Shown piece by piece: positions 18,489-28,151 of a stretch of DNA of 61,040 bases. Positions within the stretch are counted from its first letter, which is position 1, and the number at the start of each line of letters is the position of its first letter. The stretch is from RUG11237 sp964450185. GTDB taxonomy: Bacteria > Bacillota > Clostridia > Lachnospirales > Lachnospiraceae. Below the pieces are notes generated by a model. It searched no databases. It was not told where the DNA came from and worked only from the letters and a program-made list of their open reading frames with translations. The stretch is from the NCBI GenBank assembly GCA_964450185.1, contig CAYVCL010000005.1:1-61040 (forward strand), in the 5' to 3' direction. Both the position numbers and the translations under genes were made by a program.

Positions 18489-19262
18489 ATGGACGAAGCA
18501 GGAAGAAAAGAATTATGGGATTTATATGCTAAAACAAAAAGTTCAGAGATTAGGGAAAAAATCATAGTAGAATATGCTCCGTTAGTAAAACTTGTGGCAG
18601 GTCGCCTGAGTATGTATTTAGGATACACGGTAGAGTATGATGATTTGGTGGGGTATGGAATCTTTGGTTTGATAGATGCCATTGATAAATTTGATAATGA
18701 AAAGCTTGTTAAATTCGAAACGTATGCATCTCTTAGAATCAGAGGAGCCATATTGGATCATATCAGAAAAATGGACTGGATTCCAAGAACGCTGCGTCAG
18801 AAACAGAAGAAGATTGACAATGCAATTAAGGAAATTGAGGCTGAACAGGGCAGGAATGCTACTGAAGCAGAAATAGCGAAGAATTTGGGGATTTCAGAGG
18901 AAGAACTTTTAAGTTGGCAATCCCAGATGAAAGTAACAAATCTGGTATCCTTAAACGAATATATGGATACTGAAAGCGAAAATGGCTATGGTATGGAAAT
19001 CCCGGACAAGAAACAGTTTGCACAGCCGGAAAAAGTATTAGAAGAGAACGAAATGAAAAAAATGCTTGTAGAAGCAATGGATTTATTGACTGAAAAAGAA
19101 AAAAAGGTAACAGTACTATACTATTATGAGGAACTTACTTTGAAAGAAATTAGTGAAATTTTGGAAGTTTCAGAATCCAGGGTGTCACAATTACATACAA
19201 GAGCATTACAAAAAATGAAACAGAAGATGGGAAACTATGTAGGAATATTGGGGAATGTATAA
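18489..19262 (+). CDS. fliA: Flagellar sigma factor FliA (sigma-28/SigD)
   Basis: Sigma-70 family factor of the FliA/SigD/WhiG group that directs late flagellar and chemotaxis transcription. Region 2 shows EYDDLVGYGIFGLIDAIDKFD and FETYASLRIRGAILDHIRKMDW; region 3 shows RNATEAEIAKNLGISEEELL; region 4 shows LTEKEKKVTVLYYYEELTLKEISEILEVSESRVSQ. 257 residues, no anti-sigma gene adjacent. Confidence 0.95.
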   Translation: MDEAGRKELWDLYAKTKSSEIREKIIVEYAPLVKLVAGRLSMYLGYTVEYDDLVGYGIFGLIDAIDKFDNEKLVKFETYASLRIRGAILDHIRKMDWIPRTLRQKQKKIDNAIKEIEAEQGRNATEAEIAKNLGISEEELLSWQSQMKVTNLVSLNEYMDTESENGYGMEIPDKKQFAQPEKVLEENEMKKMLVEAMDLLTEKEKKVTVLYYYEELTLKEISEILEVSESRVSQLHTRALQKMKQKMGNYVGILGNV

Positions 19263-19302
19263 AATTTCCAATACATAGGAGATAAAGATAAGAGGTGAAG
19301 TT

Positions 19303-20904
19303 ATGGGGAAGAAAAATGGATATTTTGAATTGGTAATACATGAACATGGTACGTTTTTAAGGTTAATTCCTCCAACGGAAGGTGGAGAAAAGATAAATGT
19401 GGCAGAAGTGGCTACTTACCTTACAAAACAGAAAATTAATGGATTTGATGTGAGGGAAATTAATTCAGCAATTTTAAAAATGATGGATAAGCCAGTTGAC
19501 ATTTTGGTTACTTCTGATAAAATTATACCAGCATCAGAAACTGTTGCAGTAGATGTTTCCGAGGACAAAATGACAGTGACAGCAAGATTTTATCCGCCAT
19601 CTAACGATGGAAGGCTGTTAGATAAAGACGGTATTATAACAGACCTTGCCATGGTAGGCGTAAAAGCCGGTGTGGATGAAAAAGCAATTGAAGAATTTTT
19701 AGGAAATAGAGAATACTGTAAAACGTATACTTTTGCAAGGGGAATTGAACCGGTTCAGGGGAAAGATGCAGAAATTACGTACCACTTTAATACAGAGGTC
19801 AGCTTAAAACCAACCATAAATGAAGATGGTACAGTGGATTTCCATAATTTAAATAACATTGCCAGAGTAAATGCAGGCGATGTGCTTGCAACTTTGACAA
19901 AGGAAGATTTAGGACATCCTGGACTTAATGTGTGTGGTGAAATCATTAAGCCTCGTGAGGTAAAACACAAAAAGTTAAAATATGGACGTAACATTAAAAT
20001 TACGGAAGATAAGTTACAGATTATCACAGAAGTAAATGGTCATGCCTCTTTAGTGGAGGATAAAGTTTTCGTATCTAATATATACGAGGTAGAGGATGTA
20101 GATGCGTCTACCGGTGATATTAATTACGATGGAAACGTTTTAGTAAAAGGAAATGTCAGAAGTGGTTACACGATTATAGCAAAAGGAAACATTGAAGTAA
20201 ATGGTGTTATTGAAGGTGCGGTATTAAAAGCAGACGGAGATATTTTGTTAAAGCGTGGAATTCAGGGCATGGGAAAAGCCGATGTGGAATGTGAAGGTAA
20301 TCTGGTAGCTAAGTTTATTGAAAATGCAAAAGTAGTAGCTGGTGGATTTATTCAGACGGATTCCATTATGCACAGTAAAGTTTCCGCAAAAGGAGAAATT
20401 GAAATCAGTGGTAAAAAGGGATTTGTTACCGGGGGTGTGGTACGATCTTCCAAAATGATTTCAGCAAAGAATATAGGTTCTCCAATGGGAACAGACACGG
20501 TGTTAGAAGTTGGGGTGGATCCGTTGATGAAAGAACGATATCAGGTATTGCAGTCAGAAATCAGAGAAGCTGAAAAAGTTCTTAATACCAGTAAGCCGGT
20601 GTTGAGTGCTTTTTGTAAAAAGATGGGACTGGGAGAGAAATTCTCCAAGGAACAGCTTTTGAAATTACAGGAACTGCAGAAAACAGTATCTGAAAACGAA
20701 GCGAAAATCAACTCCAATATGAAAGAAATGGAAGAAATAGAAAGTCTGATGAAAGAGGAAACACATGCATGTATTAAAGCGCAGGGATATGTGTATCCAG
20801 GGGTAAAGATTGTAATATCAGATTCAAGCTTGTATATTCGTGAGAATTTGACATTTTGCCGTTTCATTCGTGAAAAAGGAGAAATTAAGGGGTATACTTT
20901 ATAA
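19303..20904 (+). CDS. FapA-family protein (DUF342)
   Basis: A 533-residue FapA/DUF342 protein with an N-terminal globular domain, a central region rich in beta-solenoid repeats (NVLVKGNVRSGYTIIAKGNIEV, then ADGDILLKRGIQGMGKAD), and a C-terminal coiled coil (about 410-485). Members are often encoded in clostridial flagellar operons; their function is poorly defined. It starts 40 nt after fliA. Confidence 0.85.
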   Translation: MGKKNGYFELVIHEHGTFLRLIPPTEGGEKINVAEVATYLTKQKINGFDVREINSAILKMMDKPVDILVTSDKIIPASETVAVDVSEDKMTVTARFYPPSNDGRLLDKDGIITDLAMVGVKAGVDEKAIEEFLGNREYCKTYTFARGIEPVQGKDAEITYHFNTEVSLKPTINEDGTVDFHNLNNIARVNAGDVLATLTKEDLGHPGLNVCGEIIKPREVKHKKLKYGRNIKITEDKLQIITEVNGHASLVEDKVFVSNIYEVEDVDASTGDINYDGNVLVKGNVRSGYTIIAKGNIEVNGVIEGAVLKADGDILLKRGIQGMGKADVECEGNLVAKFIENAKVVAGGFIQTDSIMHSKVSAKGEIEISGKKGFVTGGVVRSSKMISAKNIGSPMGTDTVLEVGVDPLMKERYQVLQSEIREAEKVLNTSKPVLSAFCKKMGLGEKFSKEQLLKLQELQKTVSENEAKINSNMKEMEEIESLMKEETHACIKAQGYVYPGVKIVISDSSLYIRENLTFCRFIREKGEIKGYTL

Positions 20905-20949
20905 TATAATGACTGGGAGAAGCGCCTGTAGAGAAAGAAGGAGTTTGTT

Positions 20950-21270
20950 ATGTCATCATTAATAAGACCGATAGATATGAGTGGAGTTGTACAACGCTCG
21001 CAGGAAGTATCTCAAATAAAACATCAAGAAAATAATAAGGCTTTTGTAGACGGCCAGAATTTTGGACAACACTTTAGCCAAGAGGTAAAGCATCAGATGA
21101 ACAGCGTTACTGATTCCGAAAAAGGAGAAAGAAAGAAGGAACAGTACGATGCGAAAAATAAAGGTAATGGCAGGGAGTATGAAGACGGGCAGCAAAAAAA
21201 ACGTAATAAAAAACAAAATACTGACAAAACAACATTAAAAAGTCAGAGTAATTTTGATATTCGTATATAA
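20950..21270 (+). CDS. Small hydrophilic protein of the flagellar operon
   Basis: A 106-residue, strongly charged protein with no motif I recognise. The N-terminus MSSLIRPIDMSGVVQRSQEV resembles short proteins found next to fapA in Lachnospiraceae flagellar operons. The C-terminal half is Lys/Gln/Asn-rich and probably disordered. AGAAGGAG precedes the start, and the next gene begins 11 nt after its stop. Confidence 0.7.
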   Translation: MSSLIRPIDMSGVVQRSQEVSQIKHQENNKAFVDGQNFGQHFSQEVKHQMNSVTDSEKGERKKEQYDAKNKGNGREYEDGQQKKRNKKQNTDKTTLKSQSNFDIRI

Positions 21271-21281
21271 GGAGAATTATA

Positions 21282-22178
21282 ATGAATGCATTAGAAGTAG
21301 TTCTGGTACTTATTGGTGTCGGTGCATACGCAGCAAGCTTTGTGTTACCTGAAAGAAATAAAGAAAAAACTGAAATTAATCAGGAAGAAATCGAAAAGAT
21401 AATTCGTGAGCAGATACCTGTGGCGAAAGAGCAAATTGAAGTAGAAGCAAAAGAACAAGCAGAAGAAACCGTAGATAAAATCGAACGGGAATTAGAAAAA
21501 TTGTCCAATGAAAAAATAATGGCAGTAAATGAATATTCCGATACCGTTATGGAGGAAATTCAGAAAAACCATACAGAAGTTATGTTTCTTTACAGCATGC
21601 TGAATGAAAAAGAGCAGGATGTAAAAGACGCATTGAAAGTGATTAATCAGGCTAAGGCGGAGTCACAGAATTTCTTTGAAAAGACAGTTTCGATTGTAGA
21701 CAAAGTAGATCAGGAATTTGACCGAATTGACAAAGAATTAAAGGAATTTGAAGAACGTGCTTCCGATACGATTGGAGGTGTGCAGGCTCAGATAGAAGAA
21801 GTTATGAAAGAGCCATTAGTGATTCCAGAACCAATTACAGTTCAGATTCCGGAAGAAGAAGCAGATATTCAGAAAGTATTTGCTTCTCAGGAAGAAAAGG
21901 AAAAAGAAGAATTTGACAAAGGATTGATTGATACTTTGCATACAATGATACCTGACTTTGTTTCTGAGAATCAGGAAGAAGAAAGTAATGAACCGGAAGT
22001 TTTGGTGGAAAGAGAACCAAAGAAACAGCGTTTTAATTTCTTTAAAAGTTCAGAAGGAAACAAAAATGAACAGGTAAGAGAACTGTACAAGGAAGGTCTG
22101 TCAGAAGTAGAGATAGCGAAAAAGTTATCTATTGGCAGAGGTGAAGTCAGATTAATTATCGGTCTTATGGAACGATAG
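21282..22178 (+). CDS. SwrB/DUF6115-like motility protein
   Basis: 298 residues: an N-terminal membrane segment (about 3-22), a long coiled-coil region (about 30-175), an acidic linker, and a C-terminal helix-turn-helix-like motif ending in EGLSEVEIAKKLSIGRGEVRLIIGLMER. This layout and the position downstream of the sigma-28 gene match SwrB (YlxL) of Bacillus, which activates flagellar export. It is the last gene before a strong terminator. Confidence 0.7.
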   Translation: MNALEVVLVLIGVGAYAASFVLPERNKEKTEINQEEIEKIIREQIPVAKEQIEVEAKEQAEETVDKIERELEKLSNEKIMAVNEYSDTVMEEIQKNHTEVMFLYSMLNEKEQDVKDALKVINQAKAESQNFFEKTVSIVDKVDQEFDRIDKELKEFEERASDTIGGVQAQIEEVMKEPLVIPEPITVQIPEEEADIQKVFASQEEKEKEEFDKGLIDTLHTMIPDFVSENQEEESNEPEVLVEREPKKQRFNFFKSSEGNKNEQVRELYKEGLSEVEIAKKLSIGRGEVRLIIGLMER

Positions 22179-22203
22179 AATTCAGAACAAAATAGCAATA
22201 GAA

Positions 22204-22240
22204 CAATAGAAGGTTCGTATAGGGCTTTCTATTGTTTTTT
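22204..22240 (+). terminator. Intrinsic terminator ending the flagellar operon
   Basis: Stem CAATAGAA/TTCTATTG (22204-22211 with 22227-22234) followed by six T. It lies 26 nt after the stop of the SwrB-like gene and closes the flagellar/chemotaxis operon. Confidence 0.85.
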
Positions 22241-22314
22241 GATGTTATTGCGCATCCGTAGGGAGCTGTCAGTGGCAGATCCTGTAGGTTTAAGGAAGAA
22301 AGGACTGGAAAGTA

Positions 22315-22920
22315 ATGAAACAAAAGTATTTTTTGCGAGGCTTGGCAAGTGGAATTGTGGTAACAACAGTGATACTGACCATTTCCTTTAACGCAAGAAA
22401 AGATGACATATCAGAACAGGAAGTTATAGCGCGTGCGGAAAAACTGGGGATGGTAATGGCAGAAGATGCGGATTCCTTGGCACTTACCGTAACACCTAGT
22501 ATAGAAGTTACAGAGAAAGCTGAAATTACCGAGGAAGCAGCAGTTACAGAAACTGTGGAAGCTACTCCGGAACCAACAGAAGCAGAAGCAACCGCTACTC
22601 CAACACCGGAGCCAACCGAGGAACCAAAAGCAACTGCTACTCCAACACCGGAGCCAACCGAAGAACCGAAAGCAACTGCTACTCCAACGCCGGAAGCAGT
22701 ACAGTCTTCTTCGGAAAAGAAAGTGCTTACAATCGTATCTGGAATGTGGTCAGATAAGGTGGCAAGAGAGTTACAGGCTATGGGTGTTATTGAAGATGCG
22801 GCCGATTTTGACCAGTATTTGATTCGTAACGGCTATGCAGAAAGACTTGTAGTAGGAACTTTTGAAATTCCTGCAGGAGCTACTTATGAACAGATAGCAC
22901 AGATTATTACCCGTAGATAG
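22315..22920 (+). CDS. Membrane-anchored protein with MltG-like C-domain
   Basis: 201 residues: an N-terminal membrane segment (about 11-26), a low-complexity linker (about 80-130) with two copies of ATPTPEPTEEPKA plus a partial third, and a C-terminal domain (VSGMWSDKVARELQAMGVIEDAADFDQYLIRNGY ending in YEQIAQIITRR) resembling the LysM-like part of YceG/MltG. The catalytic transglycosylase domain is absent, so it may bind rather than cut peptidoglycan. Confidence 0.7.
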   Translation: MKQKYFLRGLASGIVVTTVILTISFNARKDDISEQEVIARAEKLGMVMAEDADSLALTVTPSIEVTEKAEITEEAAVTETVEATPEPTEAEATATPTPEPTEEPKATATPTPEPTEEPKATATPTPEAVQSSSEKKVLTIVSGMWSDKVARELQAMGVIEDAADFDQYLIRNGYAERLVVGTFEIPAGATYEQIAQIITRR

Positions 22921-22941
22921 GAAAAGTGTAGGGGAATTCAT

Positions 22942-23568
22942 ATGATTTATATACGTAAAGTTTTGGAAAATTCAGAAGACAAAAACAAAAGTCCTCATGA
23001 AGTATTACATGCTAAGGTACATGAGTTATTATGTTATGCCGTACAGGAAGAATATAGCGAAAAGGCAGATAAGCTTACCATGCGAAGTATGGAGCATGGT
23101 AAGCCTTATTTTGTGGAAATTGACCAGGAAAATAGAGAAATCATATCAGATATACACTTTAACCTGTCCCATAGTCAAGACATGGTTGCCTGTGTAGTCA
23201 GCCGTCAGCCGGTAGGTATTGATATAGAAAAAATGCGCCGTTATAATGCTAAAGTGGCAGATAGGATTTTAAGTGAGGAAGAATGGAACTATTTGCAAAG
23301 TTCGAAACAGAAGGACAAAGATTTTATACGTTTTTGGACATTGAAGGAAGCGTATGGAAAATATACCGGTAAAGGTCTGGGAACAGACTTTAAAAAGGTG
23401 CGGTTTCGATGGGATGATTGTGGGGATATATACTGCAGTGATGAAGAAGTCTATGTGTTCCAACGGGAAGTGGAGGAAGACTATATATTATCGCTCTGTG
23501 TAAAAAAATCCTCAGGGAATCATGAGTTGACGAATACGTGGATAGATGATAAAATCTATACTTGTTAA
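22942..23568 (+). CDS. 4'-phosphopantetheinyl transferase (Sfp-type)
   Basis: Transfers phosphopantetheine from CoA to carrier proteins. 208 residues with the P1-P3 motifs of the Sfp/HetI group: FNLSHSQDMVACVV, VGIDIEKMR (Mg-binding D-x-E) and FWTLKEAYGKYTGKGL (W-x-x-KEA). It starts 21 nt after the preceding gene. The carrier-protein target cannot be told from this window. Confidence 0.9.
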   Translation: MIYIRKVLENSEDKNKSPHEVLHAKVHELLCYAVQEEYSEKADKLTMRSMEHGKPYFVEIDQENREIISDIHFNLSHSQDMVACVVSRQPVGIDIEKMRRYNAKVADRILSEEEWNYLQSSKQKDKDFIRFWTLKEAYGKYTGKGLGTDFKKVRFRWDDCGDIYCSDEEVYVFQREVEEDYILSLCVKKSSGNHELTNTWIDDKIYTC

Positions 23569-23583
23569 GAAAGGGAGAACTAT

Positions 23584-24081
23584 ATGCGTTATCATAATAT
23601 TACAAAGGATGATATGTTGAATGGAGATGGATTGCGTGTTGTTCTTTGGGTTGCCGGATGTAATCACTGCTGTAAAGGATGCCAGAATCCAGTCACATGG
23701 GATACCGAAGGTGGAATTCTTTTTGATGAAGCTGCGAAACAAGAAATTTTTGCAGAATTGGAGAAGCCTTATGTGTCAGGTATTACTTTTAGCGGAGGAG
23801 ATCCTCTGCACACAGCAAATACATACGAAGTAACAGAATTAGCCAAAGAAATTAAAAATAGATTTCCAAAGAAAACCATTTGGCTGTATACCGGTTATGA
23901 TTGGGAAGCAATCAAGGATTATCCAATTATGGCATATCTTGATGTGGTAATAGATGGAAAATTCGAACTGGAAAAAAGGGACACACAGCTTCGTTGGAAA
24001 GGAAGCACGAACCAGCGTGTCATCGATGTACCGGAAACAAAAAAACTGAATAAAATAGTCATACATTGTGAAGATTATTAG
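23584..24081 (+). CDS. nrdG: Anaerobic ribonucleotide reductase activating protein NrdG
   Basis: Radical-SAM enzyme that installs the glycyl radical on NrdD. The cluster-binding motif C-x3-C-x2-C is in VAGCNHCCKGCQNPVTW, followed by TFSGGDPLHTAN. 165 residues, typical length. nrdD is not next to it here. The gene follows the phosphopantetheinyl transferase by 15 nt. It points to anaerobic growth. Confidence 0.94.
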   Translation: MRYHNITKDDMLNGDGLRVVLWVAGCNHCCKGCQNPVTWDTEGGILFDEAAKQEIFAELEKPYVSGITFSGGDPLHTANTYEVTELAKEIKNRFPKKTIWLYTGYDWEAIKDYPIMAYLDVVIDGKFELEKRDTQLRWKGSTNQRVIDVPETKKLNKIVIHCEDY

Positions 24082-24103
24082 TGTTTCAGGATAGGAGGAG
24101 CAT

Positions 24104-24619
24104 ATGAGAAGAATTGCAAAGTTTCATAAAGTAAGTTTTGAAAGATATTTGAAAGATTGGCAGGATTTGTTTGGATATGAACCGGAATCTGTGATTGCAG
24201 AACGGTATCAGAAGATTGAACTGCCACGCCGTGCCACCAAAGGGTCAGCCGGATACGATTTCTTTTCACCACAACACTTCTCTTTAGAGCCGGGAAAAAC
24301 CATTACCATACCAACAGGTATTCGTGTAGAAATGGAAGAAGGCTGGGTATTGAAATGTTATCCAAGAAGCGGTCTGGGATTTAAGTTCCGTTTACAGTTA
24401 AATAATACAGTAGGAATCATTGACAGCGATTACTTTTATTCAGACAATGAAGGACATATTTTTGTAAAACTTACCAATGACAGCAATGAAGGAAAAATTG
24501 TAAATATAAATAACGGAGTTGCGTTTATGCAGGGGATTTTCGTGGAATATGGAATTACCTTTGATGATGAAGTAGAAGAAGTAAGAAACGGTGGCTTTGG
24601 AAGTACTACAAAAAAATAG
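24104..24619 (+). CDS. dut: dUTP diphosphatase-family protein
   Basis: Hydrolyses dUTP to dUMP or belongs to the closely related dCTP-deaminase fold. Trimeric dUTPase motifs are visible: KGSAGYDFFSP (motif 1), CYPRSGLGFKF (motif 2), NNTVGIIDSDY (motif 3), GVAFMQGIF (motif 4) and GGFGSTTKK (P-loop-like motif 5). An extra N-terminal segment of about 35 residues precedes the core. Confidence 0.85.
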   Translation: MRRIAKFHKVSFERYLKDWQDLFGYEPESVIAERYQKIELPRRATKGSAGYDFFSPQHFSLEPGKTITIPTGIRVEMEEGWVLKCYPRSGLGFKFRLQLNNTVGIIDSDYFYSDNEGHIFVKLTNDSNEGKIVNINNGVAFMQGIFVEYGITFDDEVEEVRNGGFGSTTKK

Positions 24620-24625
24620 TTAAGG

Positions 24626-24654
24626 TTGACAAATGATTCGGAAACGGGTATACT
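24626..24654 (+). promoter_or_regulatory. Sigma-A-type promoter of fabH
   Basis: TTGACA (24626-24631), a 17-nt spacer, and TATACT (24649-24654): nearly perfect consensus, 45 nt upstream of the fabH start. No operator is obvious. Confidence 0.85.
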
Positions 24655-24699
24655 TTGAAAGTAAAATAGTTTGATATTCAAAATAATCAGGAGAAAATC

Positions 24700-25662
24700 A
24701 TGACAACAAGAATTATTGGAACAGGAAGTTCAATTCCAAATAGAAAAGTGACAAATGACGATTTGGCAAAAATAATGGATACTTCCGATGAATGGATTTA
24801 TTCCAGAACCGGGATCCATAACAGACATTTAGTAGAGCAGGAAACGACTACTAGTATGGCAAGCGAAGCTGCCAAAAAAGCCATGGAGGATGCAGGTGTT
24901 ACACCTGAAGAAATAGACCTTATCATTGTAGGAACCGTTTCAGGAGATATGTGCTATCCAAGCACAGCATGTCTGGTACAGGCGGAAATCGGGGCAGTGA
25001 ATGCAGTAGCGTATGACATCAGTGCAGGATGTTCCGGATTTTTATTTTCCTTAAATACAGCACATGCATATATTCAGTCAGGAATGTATCAGTGTGCATT
25101 GGTAATTGGTGCAGAAACCTTATCCAAAATGATGGATTGGAACGACAGAAGTACTTGTGTATTGTTTGGTGACGGTGCCGGTGCAGCAATTGTAAAGGCA
25201 GACAATGCAGGAATACGTGCTATGACACAGCATTCCGATGGCGCTGGTGGCGATGTTTTAGTTTGTAAGAATCGTGGATCAAACAATCCGCTTGTAACAA
25301 GTGATACTAAGTTGGATTACACAAAGATGGAAGGTCAGGAAGTATTTAAGTTTGCAGTAAAAATGGTTCCAAAGTGTGTTCAGGAAGTAGTAGAAAAAGC
25401 TGGACTGTCTATGGATGATGTGGATTATTTCTTATTGCATCAGGCAAACAAACGTATTATTGAATCCGTTTCAAAACGTTTGAAAGTGTCCATTGATAAA
25501 TTTCCAACCAACATTGAACATTACGGAAATACTTCCGCAGCAAGTATTCCGATTTTATTAGATGAATTGAATCGTAAAAATACGTTCCAGAAAGGTGACA
25601 TTATTGTAATGTCCGGATTTGGTGCAGGTCTTACTTGGGGTGCAACTTTACTGGAGTGGTAA
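24700..25662 (+). CDS. fabH: Beta-ketoacyl-ACP synthase III FabH
   Basis: Condenses acetyl-CoA (or a branched starter) with malonyl-ACP to begin fatty acid synthesis. Catalytic Cys in YDISAGCSGFLFSL (about residue 111), His in FLLHQANKRIIE, Asn in EHYGNTSAASIPILLDE. 320 residues. It is alone between its own promoter and a terminator, not in a fab operon here. Confidence 0.95.
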   Translation: MTTRIIGTGSSIPNRKVTNDDLAKIMDTSDEWIYSRTGIHNRHLVEQETTTSMASEAAKKAMEDAGVTPEEIDLIIVGTVSGDMCYPSTACLVQAEIGAVNAVAYDISAGCSGFLFSLNTAHAYIQSGMYQCALVIGAETLSKMMDWNDRSTCVLFGDGAGAAIVKADNAGIRAMTQHSDGAGGDVLVCKNRGSNNPLVTSDTKLDYTKMEGQEVFKFAVKMVPKCVQEVVEKAGLSMDDVDYFLLHQANKRIIESVSKRLKVSIDKFPTNIEHYGNTSAASIPILLDELNRKNTFQKGDIIVMSGFGAGLTWGATLLEW

Positions 25663-25673
25663 TTATATGGAAT

Positions 25674-25737
25674 AAAAAGCTTTCTTTTTGGAAAACTACT
25701 TAAGAATAATGGTGGTTTACAGAAAGGAAGCTTTTTT
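25674..25737 (+). terminator. Terminator after fabH overlapping the gerA leader
   Basis: A 14-bp stem (25674-25687 with 25723-25736, one G-U pair) ends in a T-run that directly abuts the ATG of the next gene. The right arm contains AGAAAGGAAG, the likely Shine-Dalgarno of the gerA-like gene, so folding could also mask its ribosome binding site. Confidence 0.7.
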
Positions 25738-27162
25738 ATGAAATTTTTGGAAGAAAACATCCGAAGCGATTTGAAATCAAATATAACGTATTTTAACAAC
25801 GTGCTAAATGTAAATAAGAATTTTGACATTGTGTATCGTGTGGTTCGCTTTGGTGGACGAGAGGCATGCTTTTACTTTGTGGACGGTTTTTTGAAAGATG
25901 AAATGCTGCAGAAAATGTTGCAGTATTTTAATTCCATTAAAAAAGAAGATATGCCAGAAGATGCTCATGAAATGTCAAAACTATGTTTGCCTTATGGGGA
26001 AGTGGATTTAGTAGCTGACTGGGAGAGTATCCTGAAAAATTTATTGTCAGGTGTGACAATTATGTTTATTGACGGTTACAGTCAGTGTTTAGCCATTGAT
26101 TGTCGTACTTATCCGATGAGAAGTGTATCCGAACCGGAAAAAGATAAGGTGCTTAGAGGCTCGAAGGATGGGTTTGTGGAAACATTGGTGTTTAATACCG
26201 CTTTAATCAGACGGCGTATCCGAACACCGGAATTGACCATGGAGATTAAGTCCATAGGGGAAAGTTCCAAGACAGACATTGTAATCTGTTATATGGAAAA
26301 CAGAGTAGATAAGGAATTTTTGAAAGATGTGATTGACCGACTTTCTTCTATTAAAGTGGATGCACTGACACTAAATCAGGAAAGTCTGGCAGAATGTTTG
26401 TATCAGTATAAATGGTATAATCCATTTCCAAAATTTAAGTTTTCCGAGCGACCGGATACGGCGGCAGCACAGATTTTGGAGGGGAATATTGTAATTCTGG
26501 TAGATAACTCACCGTCTTGTATTATTCTTCCTACTTCTATATTTGATATTATTGAGGAAGCGGATGATTACTATTTTCCGCCGATTACCGGTACGTATCT
26601 GCGTGTGACACGATATGTGATAGCCATTATTACGCTACTTTTGACGCCCACATGGTTATTGTTTGTAAATCATCCCCAATGGCTGCCGGAATGGCTGGAA
26701 TTTACGGTGATTCGGGATGAGGTGAATGTGCCGGTTATTCTGCAGTTGTTACTGTTAGAGTTTGCCATTGATGGATTGAAATTGGCAGCGGTGAATACAC
26801 CGAATATGTTAAGTACGCCGTTGAGTGTAATTACAGCACTTGTTTTAGGGGAATTTTCAGTAAGGTCAGGCTGGTTTAATTCCGAGGCAATGCTTTATAT
26901 GGCATTTGTGGCAGTGGCGAACTACACACAGCAAAGCTATGAACTGGGATACGCTTTGAAATTTCTTCGTATGATTTTACTGGTTCTGACACAATTCTTC
27001 GGTATCTATGGATTTGTAGGCGGGATTTTGCTGACAATAATTTTATTGGCAACCAATAAGACAATTTCCGGTTCGGGCTACTTCTATCCGGTGCTTCCGT
27101 TTAACTTAAAAGAGTTTGGAAGACGCATGCTTCGTAGAAGATTACGCTATGAGGAGAAATAA
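25738..27162 (+). CDS. Spore germination protein, GerA family subunit A
   Basis: Membrane protein of the GerAA/GerBA/SpoVAF family. The N-terminal cytoplasmic domain is followed by conserved ALLEGNIVILVDNSP-like residues (LEGNIVILVDNSPSCIILPTS), the PPITGTYLRVTRY segment, and four to five membrane segments with NTPNMLSTPLSVI and TISGSGYFYPVLPF. No B or C receptor subunit is adjacent, so it may be a SpoVAF-type or orphan subunit. Confidence 0.88.
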   Translation: MKFLEENIRSDLKSNITYFNNVLNVNKNFDIVYRVVRFGGREACFYFVDGFLKDEMLQKMLQYFNSIKKEDMPEDAHEMSKLCLPYGEVDLVADWESILKNLLSGVTIMFIDGYSQCLAIDCRTYPMRSVSEPEKDKVLRGSKDGFVETLVFNTALIRRRIRTPELTMEIKSIGESSKTDIVICYMENRVDKEFLKDVIDRLSSIKVDALTLNQESLAECLYQYKWYNPFPKFKFSERPDTAAAQILEGNIVILVDNSPSCIILPTSIFDIIEEADDYYFPPITGTYLRVTRYVIAIITLLLTPTWLLFVNHPQWLPEWLEFTVIRDEVNVPVILQLLLLEFAIDGLKLAAVNTPNMLSTPLSVITALVLGEFSVRSGWFNSEAMLYMAFVAVANYTQQSYELGYALKFLRMILLVLTQFFGIYGFVGGILLTIILLATNKTISGSGYFYPVLPFNLKEFGRRMLRRRLRYEEK

Positions 27163-27264
27163 GTCAGCATACTAGACAAGGATAAGGAGAAATGCTAAAC
27201 TTAGGAACATATGAAAAAGGGGAAACAGACATCTGTTTTCAACATGTGGTAGAAGTTCTGCAGG

Positions 27265-27308
27265 TGCGTCTAATGCTTTGGCATATGTGCTAAAGCAGAT
27301 TAGACGCA
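27265..27308. other. Strong inverted repeat between gerA-like and traX-like genes
   Basis: TGCGTCTAAT/ATTAGACGCA (27265-27274 with 27299-27308), extended inward by GCTTT/AAAGC. No T-tract follows. It lies in a 205-nt gap that otherwise shows nothing coding; it could be a structured RNA leader or a protein-binding site. Confidence 0.5.
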
Positions 27309-27367
27309 TTAGGCAGTATATAGCCATGTTGGATTTAATGCAATAATACGTAGAAATGAGGTTTACT

Positions 27368-28084
27368 ATGGAAATAACGAAAAAAATGAATGCGAATACC
27401 CTGAAAATGATAGCGGTTATCACTATGTTGATTGACCATCTGGGGGCAACACTGGTATGGGCTTATGTGCTTACCCTGAAAGGAGAGGCACAGCAGGACT
27501 GGTATACCATTTATTCTATTATGCGAAAAATTGGAAGACTGGCATTTCCTATTTACTGCTTCTTTATTGTGGAAGGTTTGGAACATACACGAAATGTGAA
27601 GAAATACATAGCCAGACTTTTGGTTTTTGCATTGATATCAGAAATACCGTTTGATTATGCTGTTGCAGGTGAGTTCACATTTGCTTATCAGAATGTTTTC
27701 TTTACCTTAGCAATCGGATTAATCTGCATCTGGGGACTGAAAGAGATAGAAATACGTATTCCGGATAACAAGAAACAAATTCTGATAAAAACACTTATCA
27801 TTGTGCTGGGAACTTGTGTGGCCTACTTTATGAACACCGATTATAGCGGATTTGGTGTCTTTATGATAGTGTTGTTATATTTATTTAAAGAAAAGCGAAG
27901 CATTCAGTGCATTGTAGGGGCAATCGGATTTGCATGGGAGGTAACAGCACCGATTTCTTTCCTATTGTTATATTTTTACAATGGCGAAAAGGGAAAAAAG
28001 ATAAACAAATATTTCTTTTACGGATTTTATCCGGTGCATCTTGCTATTTTGGCAGTGTTAAAAATAGTCTGTTTTGGAAGCTAA
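27368..28084 (+). CDS. TraX-family membrane protein
   Basis: Polytopic protein of about 238 residues. The N-terminus NANTLKMIAVITMLIDHLGA, then GRLAFPIYCFFIVEGLEHT, NVFFTLAIGLICIW and the C-terminal GFYPVHLAIL match the TraX family, named after a conjugation pilin acetylase but common on Clostridia chromosomes with unknown role. ATG 27368 is preferred over the TTG/ATG region at 27356. Confidence 0.85.
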   Translation: MEITKKMNANTLKMIAVITMLIDHLGATLVWAYVLTLKGEAQQDWYTIYSIMRKIGRLAFPIYCFFIVEGLEHTRNVKKYIARLLVFALISEIPFDYAVAGEFTFAYQNVFFTLAIGLICIWGLKEIEIRIPDNKKQILIKTLIIVLGTCVAYFMNTDYSGFGVFMIVLLYLFKEKRSIQCIVGAIGFAWEVTAPISFLLLYFYNGEKGKKINKYFFYGFYPVHLAILAVLKIVCFGS

Positions 28085-28151
28085 GGCTTAAGCACAGATA
28101 TCTTTCTTTTGCATAATATAATAGTGAAGTCTTTTTGAAAGGAATTTTAAT

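Noticed and set aside
22590..22700. Mobile tandem repeat
   Set aside because: It encodes the in-frame Pro/Thr/Glu linker of the MltG-like protein, a common wall-spanning linker.
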